In this document: piece after piece, positions 46,531 through 55,312 of the stretch
How the letters are laid out: each line of letters begins with the position of its first letter
How positions within the stretch are numbered: the stretch's first letter is position 1
Assembly: GCF_000003815.2 (NCBI RefSeq)
Contig: NC_049992.1
Coordinates: 17,353,754-17,417,753 of the forward strand
Direction: 5' to 3'
DNA from: Branchiostoma floridae
Taxonomy: Eukaryota; Chordata; Leptocardii; Amphioxiformes; Branchiostomatidae
DNA: 64,000 bases
Notes under the pieces: model-generated
What the model was told of the DNA's origin: nothing
Database searches by the model: none
The model's input: the letters and a program-made list of their open reading frames with translations, nothing else
Program-made: the position numbers and the translations under genes

Positions 46531-46550
46531 TGTTCCAACATGTTGGAACA
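46531..46550. repeat. 20-bp perfect palindrome
   Basis: TGTTCCAACATGTTGGAACA is identical on both strands. The centre AACATGTT resembles a p53-family half-site, but a single palindrome is weak evidence for function. Confidence 0.7.
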
Positions 46551-47304
46551 TTTTGTAAATGGTTTAATGAGCTGTGAATAAACCAATACGCACATACGTC
46601 AATATGTCAAGTTTTCATTACGTAACATTTCTTTGCTACTTTTTATTAATATGAGCAGCATTTTTTTATAACTCTGTGAATAATTTTCGAGTCCTCAAAT
46701 ATGCTCATCATCCCATGTTATGCAAGGCTTATCAATTAAGTATTACGCGTAGGAGGAAAGCTATTGGCTGACTCACATGACTGCTTATTTCTTCTACAGC
46801 CACTAAGCGTTAAACGATTGTGCTTCTGATGTTGGCTTTGTGACAGTTGAACAAGGGCTCCAAAAATATCCCCACATAGCATCAGCGAAACGGATGAAAG
46901 AAAATAAAAAAAAACTGTAGCCAGATTGGTAATAATCACTGATCGCTCAATGTTGCATAAAGACATAACGGCATGCACCGCAAACACTTTCATTTTATGG
47001 TTGATGTTGGTGCACGCTTCGCCCACGCAAGGAACGTCAAGTATCATTTTTCACCTTATCGACGACGGGCACTTTATTTCCTATTGATTAACAATGCAAT
47101 ATGTAGCATGTTAGCCTCGCTGATGCTGTTTTGATGCAAAATAATCCCTTGCTTTTCCTGAGATTACTAGAAGCTTTTACTCTCTCCCAAAATTTCAAGA
47201 TACATTCTCCTACGCATATATATAACGTGCCTCTATATACTCTGGGAAAACTTTTGATCAGATAAATCGGATTGAAGTTTACGCTTCCGTGGGTGTAAAT
47301 AACA
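46551..47304. other. No gene seen
   Basis: A minus-strand 103-codon frame at 46736-47047 has hydrophobic patches but no family signature. Confidence 0.4.
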
Positions 47305-47380
47305 AGCAGTTTTCAGTCAATCAGAGAATCGCCCCAATTCGTTCCTTTGGGTAAAGACCATTCTCTGATTGGCGGACGGT
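47305..47380. repeat. Imperfect inverted repeat around TCAATCAGAGAAT
   Basis: CAGTCAATCAGAGAATCGCC is mirrored by CCATTCTCTGATTGGCGGAC. A related TTCTCTGATTGACTGACAGC occurs at about 8280, so this may be a remnant of a dispersed foldback element. Confidence 0.4.
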
Positions 47381-47766
47381 TGATAAGAGGTATTGCCCAG
47401 AATAGTGGAAACCCCAGCCTGGTTTAGCATACCCTACCTTAGGTATTCTTGTAATTAGGTTCGACTTTGTGTTGTTGTATGTCGTCGCTATATCATGCTA
47501 ATAGCAACTGCCATAGTTCAGTTTCAACGAGAATTTGACTTGAGATCTCAGTTTCAGTCTCCCCTGTACATTTCAATAGAACAACACTATATTTTTGAAA
47601 ATCTTAAGCTTTTGTTATTTTGCTAGCCAAGATTTGTCTGTTTGGCTTCTTATGCACCTGTACATGTATCATTTAAGCTCAGAATGTTTCCAAGTCATTT
47701 TGTGTTATCTGCTGTACGTTAAAGTGCTTTGTCCAGTCACGTATCAACGTATGAAGCACGACGCTC

Positions 47767-47773
47767 TTTACAG
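47767..47773. repeat. Target-site duplication TTTACAG, left side of the 4.2-kb transposon
   Basis: TTTACAG directly abuts the left terminal repeat (TAGGGAGG) and is identical to the seven bases after the right terminus at 51960-51966. Confidence 0.9.
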
Positions 47774-47788
47774 TAGGGAGGGGTGTTA

Positions 47789-48420
47789 TTTCACGAAAAT
47801 TATCAGATTGAACTTTAGCCCTGATTTTCCCATGCGTCCATGTCTTGGAACGACATTCATGTAAAAAAGTAAGAAGTCCAGCCCGAAAACCCCCCCCTAC
47901 CCTGAAAATTACTTTTTCAACCCTGAAAACATGTGTTTTTTGGCTTTTTTTTAAACATCTACTCCTTTTGATTAAGTAAGACGTAGAAAAATGTTCCTGA
48001 CAGAGCCTTTAATGGTTATAATGTAGCATGCCATGCCAAGGGAAAACTTTGCACTGCAAACAGTGTTGTGTGAAGGTCATTTTGTAGGTCAAAGGTAACC
48101 AAAATGGGGAAAAAATGCCAATTTTCATGCAAAAATTGACGACTTTCACACATTTCTCAAAGTTCAAAGAAGAAACATGTTTATTATGAGCTCACTGGCT
48201 CCTCTGCTGTGTATCATGTCACGAGAATAGTTTGTGTGATACATAAAGTCACATAGGCTTCCATCGAATATTTCGAACATACTCTGTGCATGCCGACTGT
48301 GGCACGATCGAACATTCGAATACCTGATTCGGACGTTGGAACATTTCTGCTGTAACTACAGGTATCCATAACAGAATTCAACATAACATCGTCAACCACA
48401 GTCATAATGTTCATTGTGGT
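47789..48420 (-). repeat. 3' untranslated and left subterminal inverted-repeat region of the transposon
   Basis: This lies between the left terminus and the transposase stop codon. Its first 400 bases mirror the right arm imperfectly, including a C-run at about 47889, ACCCTGAAAATTACTTTT, and the block AAGGTCATTTTGTAGGTCAA at about 48075. No other gene is present. Confidence 0.65.
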
Positions 48421-51258
48421 TCACTTTGATACATGTAGATCATTAACGACTGCGTCAAAGTCTTCCCAGGACACGTCTGCTCTGCAACTTATCTTTGACA
48501 AATAGGTCTTCAAGTTGTTGGCATATCTAGACAAAGACAGATTCTTGTATTTCTCCTTTAGCTTGAACAGAGGAGAAGTCTTGGGCAAAGACAGACTGGT
48601 AGCCTTGCTGTACCTAATTTCAAGATACAGCCGGTCCACTTTGGCTTCCTCAGATAAAGTTGACTGCGTGAATTTGTCAACCTCCTCTGGTGTCGTGAAG
48701 GGACCACCCATGGACTTCAGCTTGTGCAAATCTGCATTCCGTTTTCGATCCAGGTCCTCATTCTGAGCTTCTTTCACGCTGAGTCCCTTCTCTTCTAGCT
48801 TCTGCTGTGAATCCTTCCAACTCTTCCACAGGGCTACGAGCTTACCGTCTTGCCTAACCAGGTCACGGAATTTGTCCATTTCGTCTGCTGGCTTGAGTTC
48901 AATCAGGTCGACTGACTTCGCCTTCACAATGCTTCTACTTGCAGCATCCAACTTACCAGCTCCTCGGACGGACAACTCATGCTGGAACGATCCAACGTGC
49001 CTCTCAGCAGCAATGTTGTTGATTGGTGCTTGCTTCAACTTAGCTTGATTCTTTCTGCTAACTAGGAGTTCACTTGTTTCGTCATATTCTCCAAACCCAA
49101 ATACGTTTCCCCTTTGTCTATGGAACCCTTCGGCGAGTTTTGGTAGCGCAAGGGAAGCAACTTTGACAATTCTGTCTGAATGTTCTTTCACAACATCGGC
49201 AACAGCTGAGAGAATCTCTTCACTGTACTTGCAGTTCTGGAACAACTCTGTAGTTGTGAATCCAAAGGCTGGCTTGGAAGTGTCCAGAAGTTCCCGTGGA
49301 TTAGTCGTTGTCAGATCATGGTACAGTTCCTTCATGTGAAGTGTGAGTCTACCGTAGTCGATAGTTGTCGACGTGGTGATCGCTAGGAAAGGCTCTATCA
49401 AATGGACACCGAACAACGCACCTACTGCTAGGTGCACCTTCAGAAACTCAACTCCTTCAAATGTCCTCACAATGCAGGCCAGAGTGTTAGTGACATGTTC
49501 ATACTTTGCAAGGAAGGACCAGATGTAGGGATCAAGGTACAGAATGACGGCACAAAGGTACACAAAACGATTGAAACGTTCCTTCCTGAACCCTACTGCA
49601 AGATTCTTCTTAGGGGACATATGGATGGAGAACTGTGCACTCTGGTTCCATGCCTTATGGTTAAAATCGGGACTGAACAGATTGGTAACACAGTGGATGA
49701 ATTGCTCAGTGACACTGTTGTGTTGGTTTGTTGCAGTTACCAGGAACATACTGAAAATCTTCTCTGAGCCTATACCCTGTTCGATGGCTGCAAAGAGATT
49801 GATAAGTTCACGGTTGAACATCAGCACAGGATGCGTGTGGCAGAGAAGGTGGTCCGGTATGTGGTCGGTGCCAAGCTCTAGAGCCACCATTTCTTCAATG
49901 CCGAAGTTGTGACTCACGCCATCAGTGAGCTTGAAAGTGACCTTCTCTTGTATATCCTTGGCAGTGTACTTACCATTACTTACAACAGATAGAATGTTCA
50001 GGACTGTGATTCTTAGCTGGGTGAGGTTCTCTCTAGTCTCAGAGGAAATCGGAAGCGTGGGGAAGGCACGGTATTTGCCATTGATCGTGATGCCCTGGAC
50101 GCTAAATGATCCACATCCCTTCTTCTTGCTTCCATCATCATGGTAGGTGATGACAACGTCGGAACTCGACATCATCAACTCAACAATTTCTGAAAGGGCG
50201 AGGGCCAGAATAGCTTTTCCTGCCTGACGTAGCTGTGAATCATGTGGTACAGTGTCCAGGTCAATTACATCGTCATCCTCTGAGTGGTACTTCCACTTTC
50301 TTCCAAACAGAATGTTTGCAGTCTCCACAATGCCTGCTATAGCCTGGCTGTATGAACAGTGGTAAACACTGACGAGTTTGTCCGCACACCTATAGAATTC
50401 TGGCTTGACTTTACGAGCAGATATACGTAGATGCTGATAGCACTGTGGCATTACATTGCTATCACTCTCATTGCCGCCAGTGTCCGTGGCAACAGGTACA
50501 ACTTTTCTCCTTTTGGACTGGATTTCCTCAGTTGTAGGATCATATGTACTATCTGCTGTAACATCTTCCTCTGATGTACGGTCAGTAGATACGGCAGTGG
50601 TCTCTGTGGTCACCTCCTCCATAGCTTCATCGTATGTTGACCCAAGTAACGTTCTGTCAGCCTTCTTGCGCTCTTCTTCTTTCTTCTGCCTGGCTTGCAA
50701 GGCCTTTTCCCTTGCATTTTTTTGTTGCATTGTTCTCTCCCACTTTCTATCAACCTGCTCCTCGCAGTAGCCCTTGCGCTCATTGCGCATGGAATTCAAG
50801 AATTCCCATTCCTCGTCTCCCATCTTGACCCCAAACGTGTTTTCCTGGGACTCCCGTGCCGATTTGTTCTCGCAAAAAATGTCAAACAGCTTGTCCATAT
50901 CACCATTGTATTCATTCATGTCACTTTTCCATTTCTCACTTCGTTTGCACTGTGGCCGATTTATATTGGTCAGGAAGCGGGTGTAAAGTGCTTCTATCCT
51001 GCTGGCAATGTATTGCTCCCCAATGGTATATATGTTGCAGAACAACCAGTGGTCTTTTAATGCAGAGGCGAGAATCTTTGCAGCCATAGCTCTGGTTCGC
51101 TGGACTTTACCTGCTCTTGCAGGGCGAAGTAGATACATCATACATTCGATGATGTCTTTCTTCCGTGGCAAGACACCATTAGGGAGATCTGACGCTTCCA
51201 TATACGTTACCCCTGCAAGTTCTTTCTTGGCTTTTGACCTTGTACAAACTTCCGCCAT
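48421..51258 (-). CDS. Putative DDE-type transposase of the 4.2-kb transposon, 945 aa
   Basis: The first ATG on the minus strand is at 51258, preceded by ACA and followed by GCG (MAEVCTRSKAKK). The open frame extends five codons upstream, but that codon is TTG. Numbering from the first ATG, residues 180-200 are strongly charged and KRRK near 249 looks like a nuclear localisation signal. The centre looks like an RNase-H-fold nuclease. A strand ending in YHDDGSKKKG (candidate first Asp near 374/375) is followed by two more strands. Next comes KLTDGVSHN (second Asp near 446), then CHTH at 473-476, which fits the CxxH motif known after the second Asp in hAT, P and related transposases. A mostly helical insertion of about 300 residues leads to NNIAAERHVG, where Glu752 could be the third catalytic residue. 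No BED or THAP zinc finger is evident. The gene is unspliced and intact. The transposase role is inferred from context and motifs, not from a recognised family match. Confidence 0.75.
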   Translation of the reverse strand: MAEVCTRSKAKKELAGVTYMEASDLPNGVLPRKKDIIECMMYLLRPARAGKVQRTRAMAAKILASALKDHWLFCNIYTIGEQYIASRIEALYTRFLTNINRPQCKRSEKWKSDMNEYNGDMDKLFDIFCENKSARESQENTFGVKMGDEEWEFLNSMRNERKGYCEEQVDRKWERTMQQKNAREKALQARQKKEEERKKADRTLLGSTYDEAMEEVTTETTAVSTDRTSEEDVTADSTYDPTTEEIQSKRRKVVPVATDTGGNESDSNVMPQCYQHLRISARKVKPEFYRCADKLVSVYHCSYSQAIAGIVETANILFGRKWKYHSEDDDVIDLDTVPHDSQLRQAGKAILALALSEIVELMMSSSDVVITYHDDGSKKKGCGSFSVQGITINGKYRAFPTLPISSETRENLTQLRITVLNILSVVSNGKYTAKDIQEKVTFKLTDGVSHNFGIEEMVALELGTDHIPDHLLCHTHPVLMFNRELINLFAAIEQGIGSEKIFSMFLVTATNQHNSVTEQFIHCVTNLFSPDFNHKAWNQSAQFSIHMSPKKNLAVGFRKERFNRFVYLCAVILYLDPYIWSFLAKYEHVTNTLACIVRTFEGVEFLKVHLAVGALFGVHLIEPFLAITTSTTIDYGRLTLHMKELYHDLTTTNPRELLDTSKPAFGFTTTELFQNCKYSEEILSAVADVVKEHSDRIVKVASLALPKLAEGFHRQRGNVFGFGEYDETSELLVSRKNQAKLKQAPINNIAAERHVGSFQHELSVRGAGKLDAASRSIVKAKSVDLIELKPADEMDKFRDLVRQDGKLVALWKSWKDSQQKLEEKGLSVKEAQNEDLDRKRNADLHKLKSMGGPFTTPEEVDKFTQSTLSEEAKVDRLYLEIRYSKATSLSLPKTSPLFKLKEKYKNLSLSRYANNLKTYLSKISCRADVSWEDFDAVVNDLHVSK

Positions 51259-51331
51259 TGTTAATTGTTTCAATTAGTATGTCGCATGTGAAACTTTGAT
51301 GTAGGTTTGTGATCGAAACAAAGAAACATCA

Positions 51332-51341
51332 CCTTATATAC
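51332..51341 (-). promoter_or_regulatory. TATA-like box of the transposase gene
   Basis: On the minus strand this reads GTATATAAGG, about 75 bases before the transposase ATG, a sensible position for a core promoter inside the element. A matching AATAAA poly(A) signal lies on the minus strand at 48180-48185, about 235 bases after the stop codon. Confidence 0.5.
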
Positions 51342-51944
51342 TTAAGAAAAAATTGTATTTAGTAGGTTCCATTTGAATTTGCCGCCATTGATTAAAAACG
51401 TTTGGCGGGAATCATAGTTCTGGAGTCATAGTAATTCCCGCCAAATTGTGTCATACTTGTCTTGGCGGCAAATTTGAATAATAAATGGCAGCTATATGTT
51501 GTACTATTTTAAATCTAATGTAATGCATGGGGCTTTGAAAGGCCAAAAGGACATGGGAATCTGTCCAGGAAACCAAAGGAGAGTAAACTCGGGACAGATT
51601 TGACAAAATGTGAAAGTGTTGTGATTTTAAAAAAAGGGCATTTTGTTGACCTTTGACCTACAAAATGACCTTGACATTAGACTTTTCATTGTACAAAGTT
51701 CTCTTACAATACCACATGACACATATAAGATAATTCAATGGCCCATCTTGGACATATCTGTACATTGTAAGGGAACAAAAGTGAATAACCTTTGAAATTG
51801 CAAAAAAAGACACATTTTCAGGGTTGCAAAAGTAATTTTCAGGGTGGGGGGGGGTTTTTGGATGAAATTTTTTAAAAAATTACATAGAAGTGCTTAAAAC
51901 ATCGTGTTGCTTCAGGAAATCAGGGCTATTTTGGTATTTGGTAT
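51342..51944 (-). repeat. 5' untranslated and right subterminal inverted-repeat region of the transposon
   Basis: This lies upstream of the transposase promoter. It contains the mirror blocks of the left arm: TTGACCTACAAAATGACCTT near 51655, and a G-run at 51846-51853 preceded by AAAAGTAATTTTCAGGGT. The two arms differ by many small indels, so only the last 15 bp are perfect. Confidence 0.65.
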
Positions 51945-51959
51945 TAACACCCCTCCCTA

Positions 51960-51966
51960 TTTACAG
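51960..51966. repeat. Target-site duplication TTTACAG, right side of the 4.2-kb transposon
   Basis: These seven bases follow CCTCCCTA, the right terminus, and match the left copy at 47767-47773 exactly. The next bases (CCCT) differ from those before the left copy, so the duplication is exactly seven. Confidence 0.9.
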
Positions 51967-52300
51967 CCCTAAGACCACTGTTATTGAAGTATCTACGTAG
52001 CAAATCCTCCCATTTTTTTGGGCCCTTGACTTACGGCAAATGCTTTATATACCCGCGCTGCAAACCAAACGCAAGTCATGACCCCCCCCCCCCCCCACGC
52101 CCATTCCACAATACGGCGATCGCTCTGCGACCTCGCTGCCATTTGTTTAAGAATTATGCAGCACTTCACCTCATCATTGGAATTTATTTTTATGCCTCTT
52201 CTTCTTTCGTTTGAAGCTACCACCCTCAATATCCTAAACATTCTGTAGCCTATACACCGACTGTAAGATTTGTACCATAACACACCGGGGCATGCTCCTA

Positions 52301-52478
52301 CAGTCAAACCTGTCTATAGTGGCCACTCAGGGGACCGGACAAATGTGGCCACTATAGACAGGTGGCCTCTGTATAGAGGTGACAACTTGTAGATAAAAGA
52401 CCCAAGGGACCGACAAAAAGTGGCCACTATGGACAGGTGGCCCCTCTGTAGAGATGGCCCCTGATACAGGTTTGACTG
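52301..52478. mobile_element. TA-flanked MITE with CAGTCAAACCTGT ends
   Basis: Perfect 13-bp inverted ends (CAGTCAAACCTGT and ACAGGTTTGACTG) lie between TA dinucleotides at 52299 and 52479. The body repeats GTGGCCACTATAGACAGGTG in variant forms. TA targets and these ends suit a Tc1/mariner-mobilised element. Confidence 0.85.
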
Positions 52479-52494
52479 TACTCGTTTTCGAAAG

Positions 52495-52737
52495 GTGTGG
52501 TGGGTTGATTACCGTGCGTGGGGTGTGGCTCTCTCAAAACAAGGGAATTTCTTTTAACGTCGTATCCGAGGGATAAACCAAGCCGGAGAAAGGTAATTTT
52601 TTTAACTGATAAGTGAAGTGAAGAAAGGCGTGTAAAATGAATTTCCGAAGGTCATAAGATCGGTGACACGGCAGGATTCGAACTCGAGACATCTCGGTCC
52701 TTAGTCAAACACGCTGCCGATGCACCACGCGATTCTA
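52495..52737 (-). mobile_element. SINE family 2 copy
   Basis: The minus strand starts at about 52737 with CGTGGTGCATCGGCAGCGTG, then CCGAGATGTCTCGAGTTCGA. The body shows GCCTTTCTTCACTTCACTTA, CCCTCGGATACGACGTTAAA and GAGAGCCACACCCCACGCAC. It is moderately diverged. Confidence 0.7.
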
Positions 52738-53249
52738 AATTGACCCATAATATGATAAATAACTGATTCAAAAAGATACTAAAACACAAAACTTTCTATC
52801 TCTGAAATTCGCGGATTCAAATTGCTCAGCCGCAGCAAGGTTGCCGTTATAGTGGGATGGGGGTATCAGTCGACCGTATTGACTTCTTTTTGGTACAGTC
52901 GCGGAATTTGGGGGTGATTGCGTTTCGCCGTGTCAGGTGAAATCAAAATGTCGGCGCCTGACAGATTAGAAATTGGGATCAGCTTGGATCAGTGATCCCG
53001 AAACATCGAGATGAGGCTGTACTTATTAATCTAACATACGCGGTTACCCTCACGACTGGAGAGGCCACAGGGATTACTCGTCAATGCTGTGTGTAATAAA
53101 CACCATGATTACTACTTTGTAAATGTAAAAGTTACCTCTGTATCAAAGATCAGGTCAAGAATAAACAAGTGGTCTCGAACCTTTTTTGCTTACCGAAGAG
53201 ATGCACTTCCACTGGTTGTGCCAGAGAAGACAAACATGCAGTAGTGATA

Positions 53250-53827
53250 CGAGGGGCGTGCAATTAGTAATGGTCCTGACCCATTTCCCATAGCAGGAGA
53301 TTAATGAAACTTGGCACAGCTATTAGTCTTTCTCTTCATAGAAATCACCCAGAGTTATGCATTTCTCCCATCGTTTGATGCAGCTCTGGACACCGATTTT
53401 GTAGGACACCCCAGGTTGGTCCTCCAACTGATGCCTCATCAATGGCACAAGAGGGACGACCAGGTCTGGGAGCTGTTTCCACAGACTTCCAGCCACGTTT
53501 GAATTCAGGATGCCAGCGTTTTACAAGGTCATATGATGGGGCATCATCACCATAAGTTTCATTTATTTCATCAAAAGTCTTCTTTGGTGTGCGTCCTTTC
53601 AAATACAAAAACCGGATCACTGCGCGACACTCAACTGGTTCCATTTCACACCTGGTCCATTTCGCACCTGACTAAGTTCAAACACCAGTAAATCAGAAAC
53701 CACAATTAGTTCAGAGCTGTCTTTTGCAACATAACCCATAGAGATATGAATTATTACACATACAAAATTTCATTTAGATCAGACAACTGGAAGTGGGTCA
53801 GGACCATTACTTATTGCACGCCCCTCG
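53250..53827 (-). mobile_element. Mariner-family element, internally deleted, 578 bp
   Basis: The ends begin CGAGGGGCGTGCAATTAGTA and, from the other side, CGAGGGGCGTGCAATAAGTA. About 34 of 35 bases are mirrored, through GGTCCTGACCCA, and TA lies on both sides (53248-53249 and 53828-53829). A remnant of transposase on the minus strand fills the centre. Confidence 0.88.
53345..53644 (-). pseudogene. Truncated mariner transposase (N-terminal helix-turn-helix)
   Basis: The frame starts at an ATG (53644). Residues 4-45 (VECRAVIRFLYLKGRTPKKT, then YGDDAPSYDLVKRWHPEFKR) match the mariner DNA-binding helix-turn-helix, and TAPRPGRPS near 58-65 is the GRPR-like linker. After about residue 70 the sequence jumps to a stretch resembling the very end of a mariner transposase (RCPELHQTMGEMHNSG). 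The whole DDD catalytic domain is therefore deleted. It cannot be an active enzyme, but it could still bind ends. Confidence 0.8.
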
Positions 53828-53910
53828 TATGTTTTCTGTACAAGTGAAATTCATCTATTTGCGAGAAATACAATGAACAGTCGTCCTAAAGCCCCCTTTA
53901 CAAATCAAGA

Positions 53911-54268
53911 NNNNNNNNNNNNNNNNNNNNNNNNNNNNNNNNNNNNNNNNNNNNNNNNNNNNNNNNNNNNNNNNNNNNNNNNNNNNNNNNNNNNNNNNNN
54001 NNNNNNNNNNNNNNNNNNNNNNNNNNNNNNNNNNNNNNNNNNNNNNNNNNNNNNNNNNNNNNNNNNNNNNNNNNNNNNNNNNNNNNNNNNNNNNNNNNNN
54101 NNNNNNNNNNNNNNNNNNNNNNNNNNNNNNNNNNNNNNNNNNNNNNNNNNNNNNNNNNNNNNNNNNNNNNNNNNNNNNNNNNNNNNNNNNNNNNNNNNNN
54201 NNNNNNNNNNNNNNNNNNNNNNNNNNNNNNNNNNNNNNNNNNNNNNNNNNNNNNNNNNNNNNNNNNNN
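53911..54268. other. Assembly gap, 358 N, flanked by inverted 11-mers
   Basis: A run of 358 N. GTCCTAAAGCC (53883-53893) before it and GGCTTTAGGAC (54269-54279) after it are exact inverted copies, so a foldback element probably occupies the gap. Confidence 0.95.
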
Positions 54269-54620
54269 GGCTTTAGGACTGTGACCCTTTTCAGTAGCTG
54301 TTGGGTAAGCCACAAGAGCCAGGATTCAGAGTCAGTAATTCTAAGTCCAGGGCGAGGGTCGCTAGCTACGGGACTACACTCACTACCATGGACCGGAGCA
54401 TCTTCCTAACTCAAGAGAGCACTTTATCGACAGACACAGTAGTATGCTTTCAACTGACATGTAACGGAGAACGTAGAGTCGTTCTTACATGTATGCTGCA
54501 AGTGTGTCGAAATTGCGCAAGAAATAAGTTTCGACAAGATTGTGATTTTCAAAACCCTAAATTTTCCTTTAATGTTCCGGATTTCACTTAACTGTCTTAA
54601 CTTATCTATAATTCTTCAAG

Positions 54621-54652
54621 GGATGTCCCTGTGGCTCAACTGGTAGCAGCCA
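54621..54652 (+). mobile_element. SINE family 1 head fragment
   Basis: GGATGTCCCTGTGGCTCAAC and TGGTAGCAGCCA match the first 32 bases of the family. Similarity then stops. Confidence 0.55.
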
Positions 54653-54861
54653 ATAGTTTGAGGAAGAAATATGAAGGCCCGCGCGTTGGGAACATTTTGG
54701 TTGGGGTTGTACCATCTTTGAAAAGGGACTTTAAACCGGGAAAAGTTCATGCATGCGCGGTTGTCATTCATGTAACCAAGTCTGGCTGAAGTTATTGGCC
54801 GTTTGAACTAATAGTCTGAGGAAGCAATATGACATCGCCTCCGGTAGAGAACTTCTAATAG

Positions 54862-54880
54862 TGACGTCAAACTGACGTCA
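54862..54880. promoter_or_regulatory. Paired palindromic CRE sites
   Basis: TGACGTCA occurs at 54862-54869 and again at 54873-54880, 11 bases apart, about one helical turn. This is the full consensus for CREB/ATF proteins. No associated transcript start is identified. Confidence 0.45.
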
Positions 54881-55199
54881 GCAAAGGTAAGTGTGACGCA
54901 CGGATATTAGTGTACATTACATGTAGGATGTCCGTAAAGCCTGGTATGGAATGGGAAAGGGTGGCCAACATATGTTAGCACAACTGCGGGCTGTAAGTGT
55001 TGGATTACGCAGTAAATGGTCCGCGTTTATCTTTCCTAGAAAGAGCTTTGCAAAAGCAGACACCAATTAGCAACCGTTGCGTTGTACCTCGTTCTCTTAC
55101 TATGGGACTGACATATTTTCTTATATAACAGAATTCTTTGTACGCAACCAAGTGTCTTATTTTACCGACGTTTTGGGTTTTGGGGGGAAGTAGACAACG
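54881..55199. other. No gene seen
   Basis: GCAAAGGTAAGTG directly after the CRE pair could be a splice donor (54886), but no exon can be assigned. Confidence 0.3.
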
Positions 55200-55312
55200 T
55201 TTGGGACCGCATCTGTAAGCAGCGACACCTATAGCTGCAGTACAAGGGAACAGAGTCAACTTTGAGGAAGGTGACAGATCTAGACAGTCAACAAAACGTG
55301 AGTTGAATAAAA
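55200..55312 (+). repeat. Half copy of the AGCATAGGTG hairpin repeat
   Basis: TTGGGACCGCATCTGTAAGC, AGCGACACCTATAGCTGCAG and TTGAGGAAGGTGACAG followed by GAATAAAAGGCTTGG correspond to the right arm and tail of the 38.4-kb copy. Confidence 0.55.

Larger units (their letters stand above)
47774..51959 (-). mobile_element. Autonomous DNA transposon, 4.2 kb, superfamily not assigned
   Basis: Both ends carry the same 15-bp terminal inverted repeat, TAGGGAGGGGTGTTA (47774-47788, and its complement at 51945-51959). The repeats are flanked by identical 7-bp direct repeats TTTACAG (47767-47773 and 51960-51966), which mark the target-site duplication. The inverted similarity continues inward imperfectly: TAGCCCTGATTTTCC versus TAGCCCTGATTTCCT, then a C-tract followed by ACCCTGAAAATTACTTTT, and further in AAGGTCATTTTGTAGGTCAA on each arm. 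One long intact gene fills the centre on the minus strand. Terminal G-runs, the 7-bp duplication and the protein layout suggest a cut-and-paste element. Among families I know, Dada (6-7 bp) and P-like or hAT-like (7-8 bp) come closest in target length, but I cannot decide. The intact frame, perfect repeats and perfect duplication suggest a recent insertion. Confidence 0.9.
52105..52865 (+). mobile_element. Possible family-2 MITE interrupted by other elements
   Basis: ATTCCACAATACGGCGATCG (from 52104) resembles the family-2 left end, and GTTGCCGTTATAGTGGGATG (about 52842) resembles its right end. Between them lie a complete TA-flanked MITE (52301-52478) and a SINE (52495-52737). The two halves match the consensus only loosely, so the reconstruction is tentative. 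Confidence 0.35.

Noticed and set aside
49432-49912. Frames of 111-122 codons on the plus strand inside the transposon
   Set aside because: Antisense shadows of the 945-codon transposase gene.
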